This document shows, piece by piece, positions 43,190-56,317 of a stretch of DNA of 64,000 nucleotides. The DNA is from Chrysopilus asiliformis. Its lineage: Eukaryota > Arthropoda > Insecta > Diptera > Rhagionidae. A model generated the notes under the pieces. That model saw only the letters and a list, made by a program, of their open reading frames with translations, was not told the origin of the DNA and did not search any database. Each line of letters begins with the position of its first letter. Position 1 is the stretch's first letter. The stretch spans positions 5,702,895 through 5,766,894 of the forward strand of contig OZ035964.1 of assembly GCA_964034945.1 (NCBI GenBank), in the 5' to 3' direction. The position numbers and the translations under genes are program-made.

Positions 43190-43780
43190 CGTTTTTAGGG
43201 AAATTTCCTATGAATTTTTTAGTCAGGCAAAATCGTTTCAAACCCTTTTTCAGATAGAAAAAATTTTCTCTAATTTTTCCAATGCCTTTTTTATTGCGGA
43301 AAATTATTTCAAAGCCTTTTTTACTCAGGAAAGTTTTTCCCGGATTTTTTCAAAGGCTTTTTTGTTGTGAAAAATCGTTTTAAACCCTTTTCCATGCAGA
43401 AAAAAATTTCCCTGATTTTTCCAAAGTCCTTTTTGTTGTGAAAAATCATTTTAAAGTCTTTTCCATGCAGAAAAAAATTCCCCTGATTTTTCCAAAGCCT
43501 TTTTTGTTGTGAAAAATCGTTTTAAAGTCTTTTCCATGCAGAAAGAAATTCCCATGATTTTTCCAAAGCCTTTTTTGTTGTGAAAACTCGTTTTAAAGTC
43601 TTTTCCATGCAGAAAAAAAATCCCTTCATTTTTCCAAAGCCTTTTTTGTTGTGGAAAATTATTTCGAAGCAGAAAAAAATTTTCTCGAATTATCCAAAAA
43701 CTTTTTTTTGTTATGGAATATTATTTCAAAGCCTTTTTCGTGCACAATTTATTCTCCAAAGCCTTTTTTTTTGGTAGGGA
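43190..43780 (+). repeat. Tandem repeat, unit about 72 bp, about eight degenerate copies
   Basis: The unit contains GATTTTTCCAAAGCCTTTTT, TGTTGTGAAAAATCGTTTTA, AAGTCTTTTCCATGCAGAAA and AAAATTCCCCT. The layout parallels the 74-bp satellite (TTCC..., GAAAA..., AATTTTTCC...) although the sequence differs. Confidence 0.85.
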
Positions 43781-45150
43781 CACATTTATCTTAACTCTTT
43801 TGAAATTGCAACACTTTCTTTTTTGTTCCATTAGCAAAATCCATTAATTTTTATTCCACCTTATGTGAAAAACGAGTGGATAATTGAATTTTGGTTTTTG
43901 GTAAAATTGTGATTGCGATGACCTTTTGATGATAGCAAGTTGACGGGCAGAATGCAGAGGGGGGGGGGGGAGGGAGGGAGGGAGGTGAGAGTGAGAATGA
44001 CGTGGATAAAAGGATTAATTCGATTTCCGTTACTAATCAACGGAACGGAACTGAACGCAACGCAACAAGCGAAATCTTGTTGAGGCGAAATTAATTAAGG
44101 ACTTTCGGAAAACTCTTCTTTTCCCAGAGTTTAGCACTTGACTTGTGTGTGCCCACTTGAAAGTGGGCAGCTTCTTCGGGATGAGGGTCAGGACATTCTC
44201 TATGTTAAATGAAAGTCAAACCCTTTGACTTATGACGACATATCGATATTGACTTGAGGAAGCCGTTAGAGGGATTGCTATGACAATAAATGGAGCGTAA
44301 TTTCTTGGAGGGCGACTACAATCGCGTCAAAGAGTCAAGGATAACACAAGGATTTGATTATCCAGAGATATCCATTATCGCTATACCATCCCTTGAATAT
44401 TCTTGCTTGCTTGCTTGCTTGCTTTTAGTCTCGTCTAACTTCATAAGTAACAACAAGAGGGGGTGTGAAATGAATGTCTTAAGATTGAGTAAACACGCAT
44501 CTTCCCAATAGATTGAAAACCGTAAATCCAAGAGGATTTTGGATTCCAGAAATGATTTTTGGGAATCACTCAATAATTTTGGGTGTCTTTTCGGTTGGGC
44601 TTCTTCTCGTCTAATGAAACGCGCGATGTGGCGGGACGAAGACGGGACGTGGACGGGAGTAAGAAAATCAAATCGACAGTGTTACGGCAACGGGGAAGAA
44701 ACATAACGAACCGACAGGCAAAAAAAAGTCGTTTCCGTAAACCAATTTATCGTCGCAATCTACATTTTTTGGATGAAAATTCTGTTAACGAAAAGGTGAC
44801 GATTTGTGAATTTAGGCGCGGCAAATGAGCGGAGGGGATCAAATAACGTACAATGGGAATGAACAAAATCAGGTACCTATTTTAAAATTTTACCTGATGA
44901 AACGAGAAAAAAAAACACATCAGTAATTTTTTTTATATCGCGGAAAATATTCGTATTTCCATGTCTTTAAATTTTTCCATCATCTATAATACTCTAAAAC
45001 AGAGGTATGATTTCTTTTTTTGAAGACGGAAAAGGAATGATTTTTTTTGAAGGCCGTTTTTTGGAACAAATGAAGTTTTAGGGGGGGTGTATAATTATTG
45101 GTGAGTTCTACATTGCCATTATTCACATGTGATACGAATTTCTGGGGAAT
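43781..45150. other. Intergenic or intronic; (TTGC)n at about 44402-44424 and a weak coding-like patch at 44583-44828
   Basis: Besides the TTGC microsatellite and an A/G-rich G-run at 43960-43985, a GC-richer patch at 44600-44820 has an open frame reading NITNRQAKKSRFRKPIYRRN then LHFLDENSVNEK before a GAAAAG|GTGACG possible donor (44793-44794). It has no clear acceptor or family match, so I leave it as a candidate exon only. Confidence 0.3.
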
Positions 45151-45432
45151 TTACTGCCCCAAAATTAACTACCCTCCACTTCTCTCCCCCCCACTGCCGA
45201 AGAGTTTTGCGCTTGGACTTTAAAAAAATCTAATATTCCTAAGATTCTGCTAGTTTTGGACAATTTGCCGCCTTTGACGATTTTCGCTTTGGGGCCGACC
45301 TAAAAAAAATACGGCCTTCGACCCCCCCCCCCCCCCCCCTTCCTCTCAGGGGGTGTTCCTGTTTGGAATTAACCACCTTTGCAGACTTTCCACCTTTGCA
45401 GACTTTCCACCTTTGCAGACTTTCCACCTTTA
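45151..45432. repeat. Third diverged copy of the 175-bp repeat, a C-run, and an 18-bp triplication
   Basis: CTGCCCCAAAATTAACTACC opens a segment similar to 41420-41600. A run of about 17 C lies at 45323-45339, and CACCTTTGCAGACTTTCC is repeated three times at 45373-45429. Confidence 0.75.
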
Positions 45433-46379
45433 GGAGCTGCCTAAAAAATACGGCTTTCGACTTCATAAAGCTTTCGCGGTTTTTGTACGGAGTTTTGTTC
45501 CACCAACCGTCACACTACCGCAATTTTACACCAATCGGCATCGCGCCGTTTCCAAGATTAATAAAATTAAACATTTTTCTCCCTGCACAGTTTTTTTTTA
45601 ATGTTGTATCAGTTACGGATTATGTTTTTATAAATAAAACTAGAGAGAAAATTAGACAGACATGTCGTAACGCAGCGTATAGCGATTGTAAACATCAGGA
45701 TTAAAAGCATTTTTTTTGTAAGTGAATCGACGGAGAAATGAAAATGTGGTGGGCTTTTTCCATTGTACACCCTTATCCCGCCACACCGTTCTATTGAGTC
45801 AATTTGTACAGTTAGGTGTATTTTGTATCGATATTTACTTAATTTTTCATTCGATAGAACCATTCAATCGACCTGGCCTCCATTCTTGTATCGAATGTCG
45901 TTCGCCCGCTGTAAAAACTCATAGTCTCGGAATGTCCTTCAGGATCCTCTATTGCGCTGGATTGCCGTGAGAAATTGTTGCCTTTTATCATATTCTCGTC
46001 GTGTTCCTAGTATATGGCAGTGGTTCTGCCCAACACCACCACCCCCCTTCCTCCGCCCATTATCCTTCCTAGTTGATTACCAAACAAACACAGCCTCATG
46101 TACACCACAGGGGGAGGTCTTGCAGGATAAAGCCTTCAAAAAAAAAAACGTTCGCTTTTTAAGTATTTACCATGAGTTAGCATTTTTTTTTTTCTTGAAT
46201 CAAATGCGATCTCACCTGCAAATTGAAGATATTAGAATGCGGTGTTCCGGGAAATGGTTGGGTTGCCCAGCGGACCACATTTATCCGTCGGTAATGGGCA
46301 ATTTAGACCGCCAATATCAATGGAAGTTGGAGAAAAGCCATCAATTTCTGAAAAACCATCAACAAAAAAAGTTGTGCTC
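45433..46379. other. Intergenic or intronic, nothing recognised
   Basis: Frames on both strands between 45600 and 46420 are open for 80-150 codons but have no coherent motif or splice support. Confidence 0.45.
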
Positions 46380-46560
46380 CACTCAGACAAAAAATTTGTC
46401 ATATGGAGAAAATCATTGTTAAATCAACTAAATATCAGCCAACATAATTTTGTTAAATTAACAAAGCGAACTTTATTCCTCGGTAAATGAAAAATTGATC
46501 ATTTGGATAAAATCATTGTTAAATTGACAATTTTTTTATCAGCTCAACAAAAAAAAATAT
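46380..46560. mobile_element. MITE family 2, partial copy
   Basis: ACTCAGACAAAAAATTTGTC and ATATGGAGAAAATCATTGTT AAAT match the 19058 and 51551 elements. The TTGTTAAATTGACAATTTTT motif recurs. The right terminus is degraded. Confidence 0.6.
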
Positions 46561-48099
46561 TGGCCTTGACGTATCTCTAACGGTTCTCAACATATTTCAA
46601 AAAATTCGTTTTTTATTTTCAACAAAAAAAATATTGGTTGAGATTGAACAAATAAGATTATTTTTATGAGTGTTTTCGGGGTATTTCTAGAGATTTTGAC
46701 ATTTTATCTTTAAGAAAAATATTGGAAAATGCCTTGAAAATTTCAGTTAAAAATGCATTAGCCTGAATCTTTAGGCAAATGTAAGGGGTTGCCACCCACT
46801 AACCGCGGACGGCGCACAGTGCCGAATTTGGTCTAAATTTTGGCCCAAATTAGGGTTTTCATGAAAATCTGACAAGTTCGAAATTTTTATAGTTTTACGT
46901 TTTCCTGTTAGAAAAATGCCTGAAATAACTAGAAAAAGCTATTATTGTTTTTTAATTGGCTTTAGTGATTTAGCAATATAAAAACCTTTGCTTTTAAAAA
47001 TTTTAATTTTTTTTTGTTTGGCTACTGATAGAAAAAAAACCGTCCTAGTTTCATGTCAAAGTGGTGGTGAAAATTGCTCCCACTGTACTCAACATACGCC
47101 ATATAATTGCAATAAATTTCAATATAGACAAGAACGATTTTCCTATCAGCGTACCGAGAATATCTTTATTTATACAACTGAGCGATTCATAAAAACTGAG
47201 ACGATTTTAAGTGGAAACTTTTAAAAAAAGAATTCACATCCGTTTTTTTCCCCCATTTAACCGAGCGAATGATGATCAAATTTCCACCTACTTGGGAAAA
47301 ACATTTCCCTTTTAGAACAGCGGATAACAATACAAAAAAAAACACACAATTTGTTTGTCGGACGGATGATGACAAAATAAATTAATTCATCCCTTTATTA
47401 TACCTGCCTTTTGGCGGATTTTTTTGGTCCCTAATTTTTTATTAAATTTATTTTGGTTTCATTGCAATGACGCTAATTTCGGTGTCTTTAGCACAGATTG
47501 TTGGCGAATAAAAAGGATGAAATCTGGTTGGCGTGGGGAAGGGACGGGTGGGGGGGGTGGATTTGTCAAGGTGTCAACGGCAAAAACAGAAATTCTTGTT
47601 CCCTCTTCTTATTTTATTCATACTGGCCGCCGACGTTGTCGAGTCAAAAGCACAAAAGGACGAAAATTCGGGCAAAAAAAAGGATTTACAAGAAAAAAAG
47701 GATTTACAAGAAATACACAATAACCAAAACGACTGTCAGCAGGACGTCATTTAAATGGGTGGCAATGAAAAAACCGGTTATTTACTAAATAGGGATATCT
47801 TTTACACATCGGAATTTGCCCTTTTTCCCACATTCTGCGTGAATCGAGAGGAAGGAAGCGTGATTTTAGTCCTTTGGGCGTCAATTTAGTCGTTTATTCA
47901 TTGAGCGTTTGTGTAATCATTAATTTTCAGTGTTTTTTTTTTTGTAAACAATTCTATATTAATAATTTTTTTTGCTGTTAAATTCTGTTTGCTCGAAAAA
48001 ATCAAAATTTTTTGAAAAAAAAGCTTAAGCGACCACAAAAACCCTAAGATGAGAGTTTTTCCCGGAAAATTGAAACGAGAAAGAATAATCACGCTATGC
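46561..48099. other. Intergenic or intronic; short tandem duplication at 47673-47710
   Basis: An 18-bp AAAAAAAGGATTTACAAG pair lies near 47673-47710. Otherwise I see no gene or repeat copy. Confidence 0.45.
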
Positions 48100-48360
48100 T
48101 TACGGACTTCTTAATGTCAGAAGCGACCCCAAAAACCCCCAAACGAGATTTTTTTTTATCCATAAAATTTGAGGAATTTAAATCCTTACAAAGACGAAGT
48201 AGTGAAAATATTGTATTATTATCGGACTTATGTGTGTGTGTGTGCCAAATTTCGTGTCAATCGGATGAGTGGAAGTGGCAGAAAATTAAATCGCAAGATT
48301 TGACCCCGACAGACAAACAAACAGATAGGATGCAACAAAAATAAAAATTATTTTAAAGTC
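48100..48360 (-). repeat. Dispersed repeat family 3 fragment (minus orientation)
   Basis: TCGCAAGATTTGACCCCGAC and AGACAAACAAACAGATAG are the reverse complement of the start of the repeats at 34408 and 53101. A TG microsatellite (48230-48243) lies inside. Confidence 0.6.
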
Positions 48361-48793
48361 TCATTTGAGAGGTTATTCTATTCCAGGCGGAAATCAATTA
48401 AACGTTTTGAAGGAGGATTTCTCTTGCCCCCCCCCCCCCCTCTAAAGCGTGACATATTTCGTGGACAGACCCCTACATACGAGTATTAAACAATTTTCGG
48501 TAAATTTCTAACATATTGCTTAAAATCGGACTTTCTTTCATCCGATAGATAGTGCGGTAGCTTGAAATCGAGCTCTTTACCTCCACAAATTGAGATTTTC
48601 TTCGGAGCTCCTTAAAAGACGTTCTGAAAAGTTCTCAAAATTTTGTAGATCCTGGGAAAAATTCATGACAAAATTGTAGACTATTTCTAATCCATATCGG
48701 TCTACAAAAAAGTTTCAACAGTTTAAGAAAAATCGGAAAACTCCTTTAACCATCATCGGACTTGGAAAAACTTTTAAAAAAAACTCTCCCCTA
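48361..48793. repeat. C-run (48427-48440) and dispersed repeat family 4
   Basis: AAGAAAAATCGGAAAACTCC and TTTAACCATCATCGGACTTG (about 48724-48765) match 56450-56510 and 58610-58700, a dispersed family of TCGGAAAA...CATCGG...CTTCAAAAACC units. Confidence 0.6.
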
Positions 48794-49063
48794 CACTCAG
48801 AAAAATGAAGGCTAACTCGACGACCTACATACGGCGTAATTGGCCTCGGGCAGGCGCGCGTTCGCCTGCATGTGGGCAAGTAAAACTGAGTTGACCTGTG
48901 GTCGGAGAAATTCTGAAATCAAGCCACCAGCAGGTGAAGTAGGGCATTGGGAGCTGCACGAGTTCACCTTAGATAGGTTAACTCTGACCGCTAGCTGGCT
49001 TACAGACACCTCTGTAAGGTCAGAGTTAACCTGACAAAAAGTTGACCTGGACATTTTTCTGGG
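48794..49063. mobile_element. MITE family 1, copy 3 (270 bp), inverted relative to copies 1 and 2
   Basis: Begins CACTCAGAAAAATGAAGGCT and ends GACATTTTTCTGGG, TA on each side (48792-48793, 49064-49065). The interior is the reverse complement of 31713-31984. Confidence 0.9.
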
Positions 49064-51550
49064 TATACTTTTTGTGATCCGTTTTCTAATAATTTTTATA
49101 TTCTCTCCAAGACCTTGACGTTCCTCTAACGGTTCTCAGCATATTTCAAAAAATTGGTTTTTTTTTTGAAAATTTCTCGGTTCTTTGAAAATTTCTCGGA
49201 GATTTATCCACTATTAGGAAAAAGTGAATACAAACAAATTCAAAGGAAATAGAATTTCCTGCATTTTTTCCCCCTTAACGGTTTCGGAACATAATTTTTC
49301 CGAAACTAAATATTGCCGAGAAAAGTTTTGTGCTGATCGCAACTCATATTTTTGCAAGATTTTCTAGTTGTTGCCAAAAAAAAACAAAAACATGCCCATT
49401 GGAAATTCCTTTAATTCCGCCGCTCGCGGAATTTCCCGGAAAATGTGATGCCGTTAATATGAAAATCTCTTCATACATGCATGCACGCATTAAGATTAGA
49501 AATAATTACGCATTTTATGGTCGAGTTAGAGAGTAGAATTATTAGCTCGTAGTTTCATGATCACATCTTAAGAATTTCTTAAAGTCGAAAATGATTTTCT
49601 TTTTATTGCGTGCCGTCACATCAGTAAGTAAGACTTATCGGGCTGTCGGTGGCATCGTCATATCACTTGACAAAGTCATTTCCACTCCTCCATGGTGTCA
49701 TTTGTTTCTGTCATTCGATGGCATTTAAGCGAAATACCCTTTGCTGTTTGTCGTATCGTGTGTGTGTGTCAACGAAAGAGTGATATTTCATGCTACCACA
49801 GCAACCATGCTTTTCATCTTTTGCTGTTCTATCGCTTTAGTGGCGGATATGGGTGGGGTATACCATCATCCCATATAATAAATACATTTATTTTAAAACG
49901 TGCAGAATACAAATTTTCATGGCTTTGCATTTAAAAAAAAAACCTCCCCCTCGTTGTCAACATTTTCCCAATGTGACCATTCTACAGGTAGTTGTCGCGG
50001 CGAGGGGGTAGTGATGAAATGGTGGGTGATAACAGCCTTGACGGGGCGTTATAACACTTGTAATATTTCCACTCAACTTAATTCGACTTAAACGGCGATG
50101 ACGGCGAAACTTATTATCGCTTGTGTGTTAGATAGCAGTGGGGCAGCAAAAGGGTTAAACATTAACCTAAAATATATGACAGACGGTGTGGAAATTTTCG
50201 GCTCCTTCAGCGAAAATAGTTTTTGAACACCGTGAAAATTAAAAATCCCCCTTAAATTTTCTCACCAGCAGCGATAGAAAATCTGGTATTTTTCCTTGGA
50301 ACGGCTCACATTTTTTGTGTGCTAAAATATGAAATCGGGAAATTTTACAAGAGAAAAAAAAACTCAAATCCGCTTAAATTTCAAAATCGAAATACGAATT
50401 TTCCAAGCCGCTTAGCTTTGGGCATTCGAAAAAGGAGATTTATTAAATGTTCATTCCATTTTTTTATGTTACTTAATAATTGGGGTAAAGAGAGTGGATT
50501 GAATGAAAAGCCCATATTTTTGGGTCTACATATAAAAGCCCTGCTTGTTTGTGTACTTCGCGCCCCACCCCCTCGGTTTCTAAGGGACAGAAAAAGGTTT
50601 AAACGAAATAAACTTTCAACTGCTAGGCAATGCGTTTTGGCCTTTAAATACGACCGAGAACCCAAACCCACATACGACGACACCTGGGTTGTTACCTGGT
50701 CTGCAGGTCATTTTATTACGTAGCAAAGCACCACTCCCCCCACACACACATGGTCTAACTGCTACTAGGAAATCATTCTGGGAAAGTAGAAATTCATTCC
50801 GTCATGTGGAAAACCTGTTGAACGTCGTCGTCGAAATATGACTCGTTTGCAAACGTGAATCGATGAAATGCACTTAAAGTTTGTGTAGGGTGGTAGATGG
50901 AGGGAGGGGGAGGAGGAGCAAGAGTCGATAACGTTACAAGAGGACAAGTCAAAGAAATTCCCTTGTGTGGGCGGGTGGGCTAAGGAATACGGAAAATACA
51001 AACAACAATCATTGTCAGTCCAAACTCCAAATACGAGTGTGGATCCTGCCTGGGGACAGTGAAATGCACAACAAAATTGTGTAACGGAGAAACAGGAACT
51101 GGTGGGGGAGGTGGGGGGGGGGGCATGGCAATAGAAGGGAAAGAAAATAATAGGACGAAGAAAGTTCGTATGTGACACGAATGTAAACAAGTTATAAATT
51201 GTCTTATCTTGAGTAAAAACCTTAAAATATCACCCCTTGTTCGGTTGACAAAAGCGACATATTATGCTGGTATTACCCACGGGGCAGGACTTTCCCGCAA
51301 TAAGTCGTAACGACATTGGAATCTCGATAAGTCGAATGCCTTAATAACTCAAAGTTTTGTTTTTCTTTCGCCCCGTCGAGCTTCCACTTATCGAGGTTCG
51401 ACTGTAAAATGAAACACGGGAAGGTGAACAAAGCTGAGTTTCCGAATTAAATTTAGAGAAACATAAGAAATCGCCAAATTAATTTTTATTCCAATTACCG
51501 TTATGTTTAAAAACCCGTCCTGGAAAATTCCACACAACCTATACATCTTG
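49064..51550. other. Intergenic or intronic, nothing recognised
   Basis: Includes a frame of 134 codons at 50319-50723 and one of 141 codons on the minus strand at 51190-50765. Neither has an ATG in good context, splice sites or a recognised motif, and the latter lies over purine-rich G-runs. Confidence 0.45.
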
Positions 51551-51811
51551 CACTCAGTGAAAAAATTGGTCATATGGAGAAAATTATTGTTAAATTAACA
51601 AAATTTCTATCCTATATCAGTCAACAAAATAAAAGGGAAATTTATTTCTCCGTTAATTGAAAAAATTGGTCCTATCATTGTTAAATTGACCAAATTTTTG
51701 TTGGAATCACAAAAAAATTGTCAATTGCAACAAATATTTTTGGAGGGAAATCTTTGTTCAACAAAAACAAACTCACAAATGATGTTCTGTTAGATCAGTA
51801 AAAAACTGGGT
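51551..51811. mobile_element. MITE family 2, copy 3
   Basis: CACTCAGTGAAAAAATTGGT at the left, TTGTTAAATTAACAAAATTT inside, and GATCAGTAAAAAACTGGGTA at the right, next to a truncated TIR element. Confidence 0.65.
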
Positions 51812-52079
51812 ACCCCCCCCCCCCCCCTAATGGTCCATTTTTGCCCATTAACGAACTTAGCCTCGCATTTTACGAAAAACGAATATGCGCAAAATTTCAA
51901 GTCTCTAGCTCAATCCGTGCGCCCGCAATCCGCGCCACAGACAGACGGACATGCAAAATTCAATTTTTTTTATCATTCTAAACACACTGGTGTAATTCAT
52001 TTTTTTGTGCGATGACGGGATCTTGGCGTTACAAACGGTAAGGCAAAGTTAATATACCCTTTGGTTTCACCATACGGGT
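51812..52079 (-). mobile_element. Terminal-inverted-repeat element, truncated copy E
   Basis: Begins within the element at a C-run followed by TAATGGTCCATTTTTGCCCA, contains TCAAGTCTCTAGCTCAATCC and GCGCCCGCAATCCGCGCCAC, only two GACA/GACG tetramers instead of a long array, and ends TTTCACCATACGGGT (52065-52079). It shows the element before, or without, array expansion. Confidence 0.75.
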
Positions 52080-53100
52080 ATAAAAATTTGTAATTAACCA
52101 TACTTCATTTATCAAAATGATAAAAAAAAATTGTTATATTTACAACGAGTCGCTGGGCACTCTAAAAGTCAAGCGACGCTGCGTACTGGGCAGTGGACAA
52201 ACGGGGGGAGGGGCTTAAGTCACACACGAAAGCAGTTAAGCTATGGATGGTTCAGTTATCGGCTAAATCGTATAGTATGCGGAGGGTGGCTTTGCCTAAT
52301 GATTTTAGGTCTGTAAGAATTTTCCAAGGCATTTCTCAGTTCAAGAAGGATTTTTTTTCTAATTTTCAAGAAGCATTCTTCGATTTCACATCCTTTTCAT
52401 TGCCTTAAAAGCATTTCAAGGATAACAGAAAGGGCAAACGATCTGTCAAATATACAGAAGTGTAAGTTTTTTTTCCACACAAACATCCTACATTATTTTC
52501 TAATTTTATTTCTATTTATCGCCCCCTCCCCTCCACCATCTTGAGCACTTTTAATTTTGTCCTGTTGCTGGATATCGTCATGTCACCATAATTGAATTTG
52601 ATTTTAAAGGACCTGCCGAGAATCCCTCATAAAAGAATCCAATAAAGTTCAATTCGTATGCCATGTGTGGGAGTGTGTTAGTATGTATGTCGTGAAGATA
52701 TGAAGGACAATTTGTCTACTACTGATAATACTAATAATAATAATTTAATAAATATTTCAATTTCGATTACGAAACACATGGGAATTGCGTGCAGTCGAGC
52801 AGAAGGAATCCGGCAGAAAAAGGCCTTGTTATGATTTGAAATTTCTGAAATTTTCGATATCAAAATAATTTTTACCGGCCTTTCCATGGAAGGTTTTCAT
52901 TTGTCCAACCAGGCGAGAGAGAAAATAAAGTTAATTTCCTTTGCGTTCTACTTAAAAAAAATTCGATTTTGTTACGTGAAAGTGTTTTGAAAATCACACC
53001 CCGAAATTTTTGTGTGTAAGTAAATATTTATTGGTCTTACTTTACCCAAAAAGTTTAAGGATACGATCAATATTAAAACATTAGTTGTGTGAATTTTTTT
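52080..53100. other. Intergenic or intronic, nothing recognised
   Basis: AT-rich, without supported gene or repeat copy. Confidence 0.45.
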
Positions 53101-53460
53101 AAAAGCTTTTATTTAGCTTGCCTTCGCATCTGTGGGTCTGTCTGGGCCAAATCTTGCAGTCTAATTTTCACCCACTTCTACTCGAAATTTTTCAGACATT
53201 CGTACTCGAAATTTTTCAGACATTCGTACTTGAAATTTTTTATACATTCGTACGTCCGATGACAATACAGCATTTTCACTACTTCGTCCTTGTAAGAATA
53301 ACGGAAGGTCCGGTAAGGATAACGTAATTATCATTTTCCTCAAATTTTCCGGTTTTTGGGATCTCATCTGGCTGGGGGGTTTTTTTTTATCGCAATTGTC
53401 CAAAGAAACTACATTCACGTCAACACTGTTTGGGGCTCGATGGAGTTTTGTGCCGTATCT
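53101..53460 (+). repeat. Dispersed repeat family 3 fragment with a 25-bp tandem triplication
   Basis: AAAAGCTTTTATTTAGCTTG matches 34408. ACTCGAAATTTTTCAGACAT TCGT is repeated three times at about 53178-53255. Confidence 0.7.
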
Positions 53461-55376
53461 AGAGTTCATTCGAAACAATGTCCCCAATTCTATATCATGA
53501 GATCGTCAATCATTTCTTAATACTTTTTCAACTAATTTCGGTTACTCACAAATCATTCCTCGCTAGTAATACAAAGTTTCGAGTTTCGCAATTTCTCGAA
53601 AATACGACCATGTATAAAACATTGAAACACCCCTAAAATGTGTCCTTTTTCTTAAACTTTTCCGACATGTCGTTGGAAGTGTTGTTTTTTATTGGTATTT
53701 TCGGGATCATTCTATTTGCATTTGACTGAAATTTTCGTTGAACCGAAGGGGCGGCGCGACTGTGGTGATGGTTGGCTGGCGATGATGGATGAATGGATGT
53801 ATGGTAAAATGTTATGTTTTCTGTTTATTGTCATTGCTCCAAATGTAATCTCTATCGTTGTCTCTCTCCCCAGCAGCCCATCTCACCCTACTGGGGAGCA
53901 GCATAACATTCCAATATGAAAAACTAATTACCCCATGTAGCAATAACGGTACTGGGGAGCCTCTCTCTATCTCAAAGGACATAACCGAGATCAACATTAG
54001 AACCCTAACTAACCTTTTACGAATCTAAAGGAGGGAAGAGGGGTGGATAAGGAGAAACACAAGTAACAATTGTCCCGTCTCACCCTATAATCTTACTTCA
54101 GTAACATGACTGGGAATTGTTGTGAAACTGCGATTGTTTTCCCTGCAGATTGTTTTGCACCAAGAACCCTTCTACGCGTTTGTTGGGAAAACATTTAGAA
54201 AACCAGCCCTTTAGATCCAGTCCAGTCCGTTGATACGGTGATGGTGGTGGGTGGGTGGAAATGGTGGCAAGATATCGTAGTTGAAGAAAACACTGCCAGA
54301 GCCCCATGCATTATGCTGTATTGCAAGCCTGGCAATTGGTGCTATCCGAAGAATGTGACTCGGATATAACGCACATACTGGGAGAAAGAGACAGAGTCGA
54401 GCAAATTCTGTGAAGGGGTGAGAGATCGGAGATGGCGAGTGTAGTAGCAAATGGACCTAAAATCCACATTAACTTATGGAATTATGCATGAGAATTTCTT
54501 TTCACCCCGTTCATATTTTCATCCTCTCCGTTACTGCTCTTATTTCATCCACATTTTCCAATAGAATATCTTCGGAAAACAGCCATGAAATAAATAAAAT
54601 TTTCTAAAGGGTGGAAGCGAAAGGCAAGGGGAGAGCTTGACGAGGGTTTTTTAAAAGTTAATATTTCAAGTTTCACATTAAATTTGAAGAATGTTCCTTT
54701 TAGAATTGAAATTTATAGATGTGTGCGGCGGGGGTGTGTGTGTGCGTTGAAGTCAATTTTGTCCGGCTAAAATGATCACACCGCGCCCCACGTAAAGGCG
54801 ATTTTCACCGTCCACAGTCAACCGAGGTCTACGGAAATCGCTTATTTTACGCGAGAATTTGTTTAAAAATATGCGAAAAATTAAATTAATTGAAAATCCG
54901 TTGGTGTTATCATATGTGATAAGGACGATAAAATTCTTGTGATTTTATTATTCAGTAAAATATTTTGTTTACTAAAAACTAGACGCAAATCCGTTCTTAT
55001 ATACTTTTCAGTTGGAAATCCTTTATAATAAAATCCAAAACACTTGCTATGAATTATAAACGATTTGTAATTTTGCGCCAATGATAAATTTCAAACAAAA
55101 AAATTCAATCGCCACCATGTCTAGCAAAAATGACCCCACCGCCTCCACATAAAGGCGATTTTCGCTACCCACCATTGGAATGGCTAACAGAGAGTGCGTC
55201 CAGTGGGTTTAAAGAAGGACGATTCTCCATTCTGTAAATCATTCAGCGGCGCCATTGTCTAAAAAAATTTGTTTTAATCATTAGTGCAGTTTATCGACGA
55301 AACGTTTAATATAAAATATTTTAAATAAACGCGAAAAATATCGGTAATCATTTTTATCCAATCACAATCTACTCAA
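53461..55376. other. Intergenic or intronic; a weak pair of related GC-richer blocks
   Basis: CACGTAAAGGCGATTTTCAC (54789 onward) and CACATAAAGGCGATTTTCGC (55146 onward) start two similar stretches about 357 bases apart, a diverged direct duplication. Nothing coding is recognised. Confidence 0.45.
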
Positions 55377-55593
55377 ATGCCGAATTTAGTTCGAAATTCT
55401 CATCGAACGAAATCATTCGAAACTCCGCTAAATTTTTCTATGCAATTTAATGGAGTCGCCGGAAGAAGCGATCAGTCTTTTTTACCGGGAAATTTGATTA
55501 GTTTTTTTTCGCGAGTGTGTGTGAATTACAAGAGTGAACTTTTAGTGTGTGTTCTTAGACGAAAGAAATTATTTCCCTGGTCCTTGGCACTTT
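55377..55593 (+). other. Weak candidate 5' exon
   Basis: An ATG at 55377 opens 73 codons (MPNLVRNSHRTKSFETPLNF ...), ending where CTTTG|GTAAGTG (55593-55594) offers a near-perfect donor. The GTGTGTGTGAATTACAAGAG leader-like stretch (55515 onward) also resembles a fly 5' UTR, so the exon might be non-coding. No supporting downstream exon is seen. Confidence 0.2.
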
Positions 55594-55989
55594 GGTAAGT
55601 GAAGCCATCATCGTTTCTTCAATTTTTTTTTACTGATAGTGTGGATTATTTGTGTCGATTTGTGGGATAGGATTTTATAATTCTATCGTTTTTTTGGAAT
55701 TTTAGTTGACTTTTCTCTGCCATAAAAAGGAAAATTCCCTTCTGTGACGGATGTGAGCAGCCACCATAGTGGATTAAAATTAACTTAATATCAGACGACA
55801 AACCGGATTTGTTATCGTTAGGTACCCACGGGAAATCTAAAACTTGGTATAGTTAATAAAAATCTACGTCACAGGATTCCCCTCACGAAAGATCTGTATT
55901 TTGTGTGGGCTTCGAAAATTTTTATCAGACCTTAATCTGAGGAGATTGAGTGTGGTTTTTGGGATATTAAAACCTAAACAAATTGCACT

Positions 55990-56317
55990 GGTTTTACCCG
56001 ATCTCCCTTTACTCTAGCGGGAAATTTTGTCCCAACCATCACGTAGGCGCTCACTAAGGGGGGTTTTCCGAAATTTTAGGGGATTTGGGTGTTTTAAGAA
56101 CTTGATTTTCGCCATGAATCCTGCTCATTAGGGGGCTGGAAAATGTAGCTCGATGGTTTCGGGGTCGCTGATCACGAAACCGGTGTTAGACCAATTCAAA
56201 ACGGAAAGTCTTGCAAGGTTAATATTTTTCTCAAAAGTCTAAGTTTTTTCAGTTTTTTTTGTGTTATGAAACTTATACAAAAAACTTTAACCCTACAATG
56301 ATGGGTATGTAAGCTAG
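55990..56317 (+). mobile_element. Helitron-like repeat, plus orientation, CTAG terminus
   Basis: Co-linear with the reverse complement of 10822-11220. It ends CCCTACAATGATGGGTATGT followed by AAGCTAGT (CTAG at 56314-56317). Confidence 0.5.

Noticed and set aside
50765..51190. 141-codon minus frame
   Set aside because: Low-complexity Pro/Ser/Cys content over G-rich plus-strand runs; no ATG context or motif.
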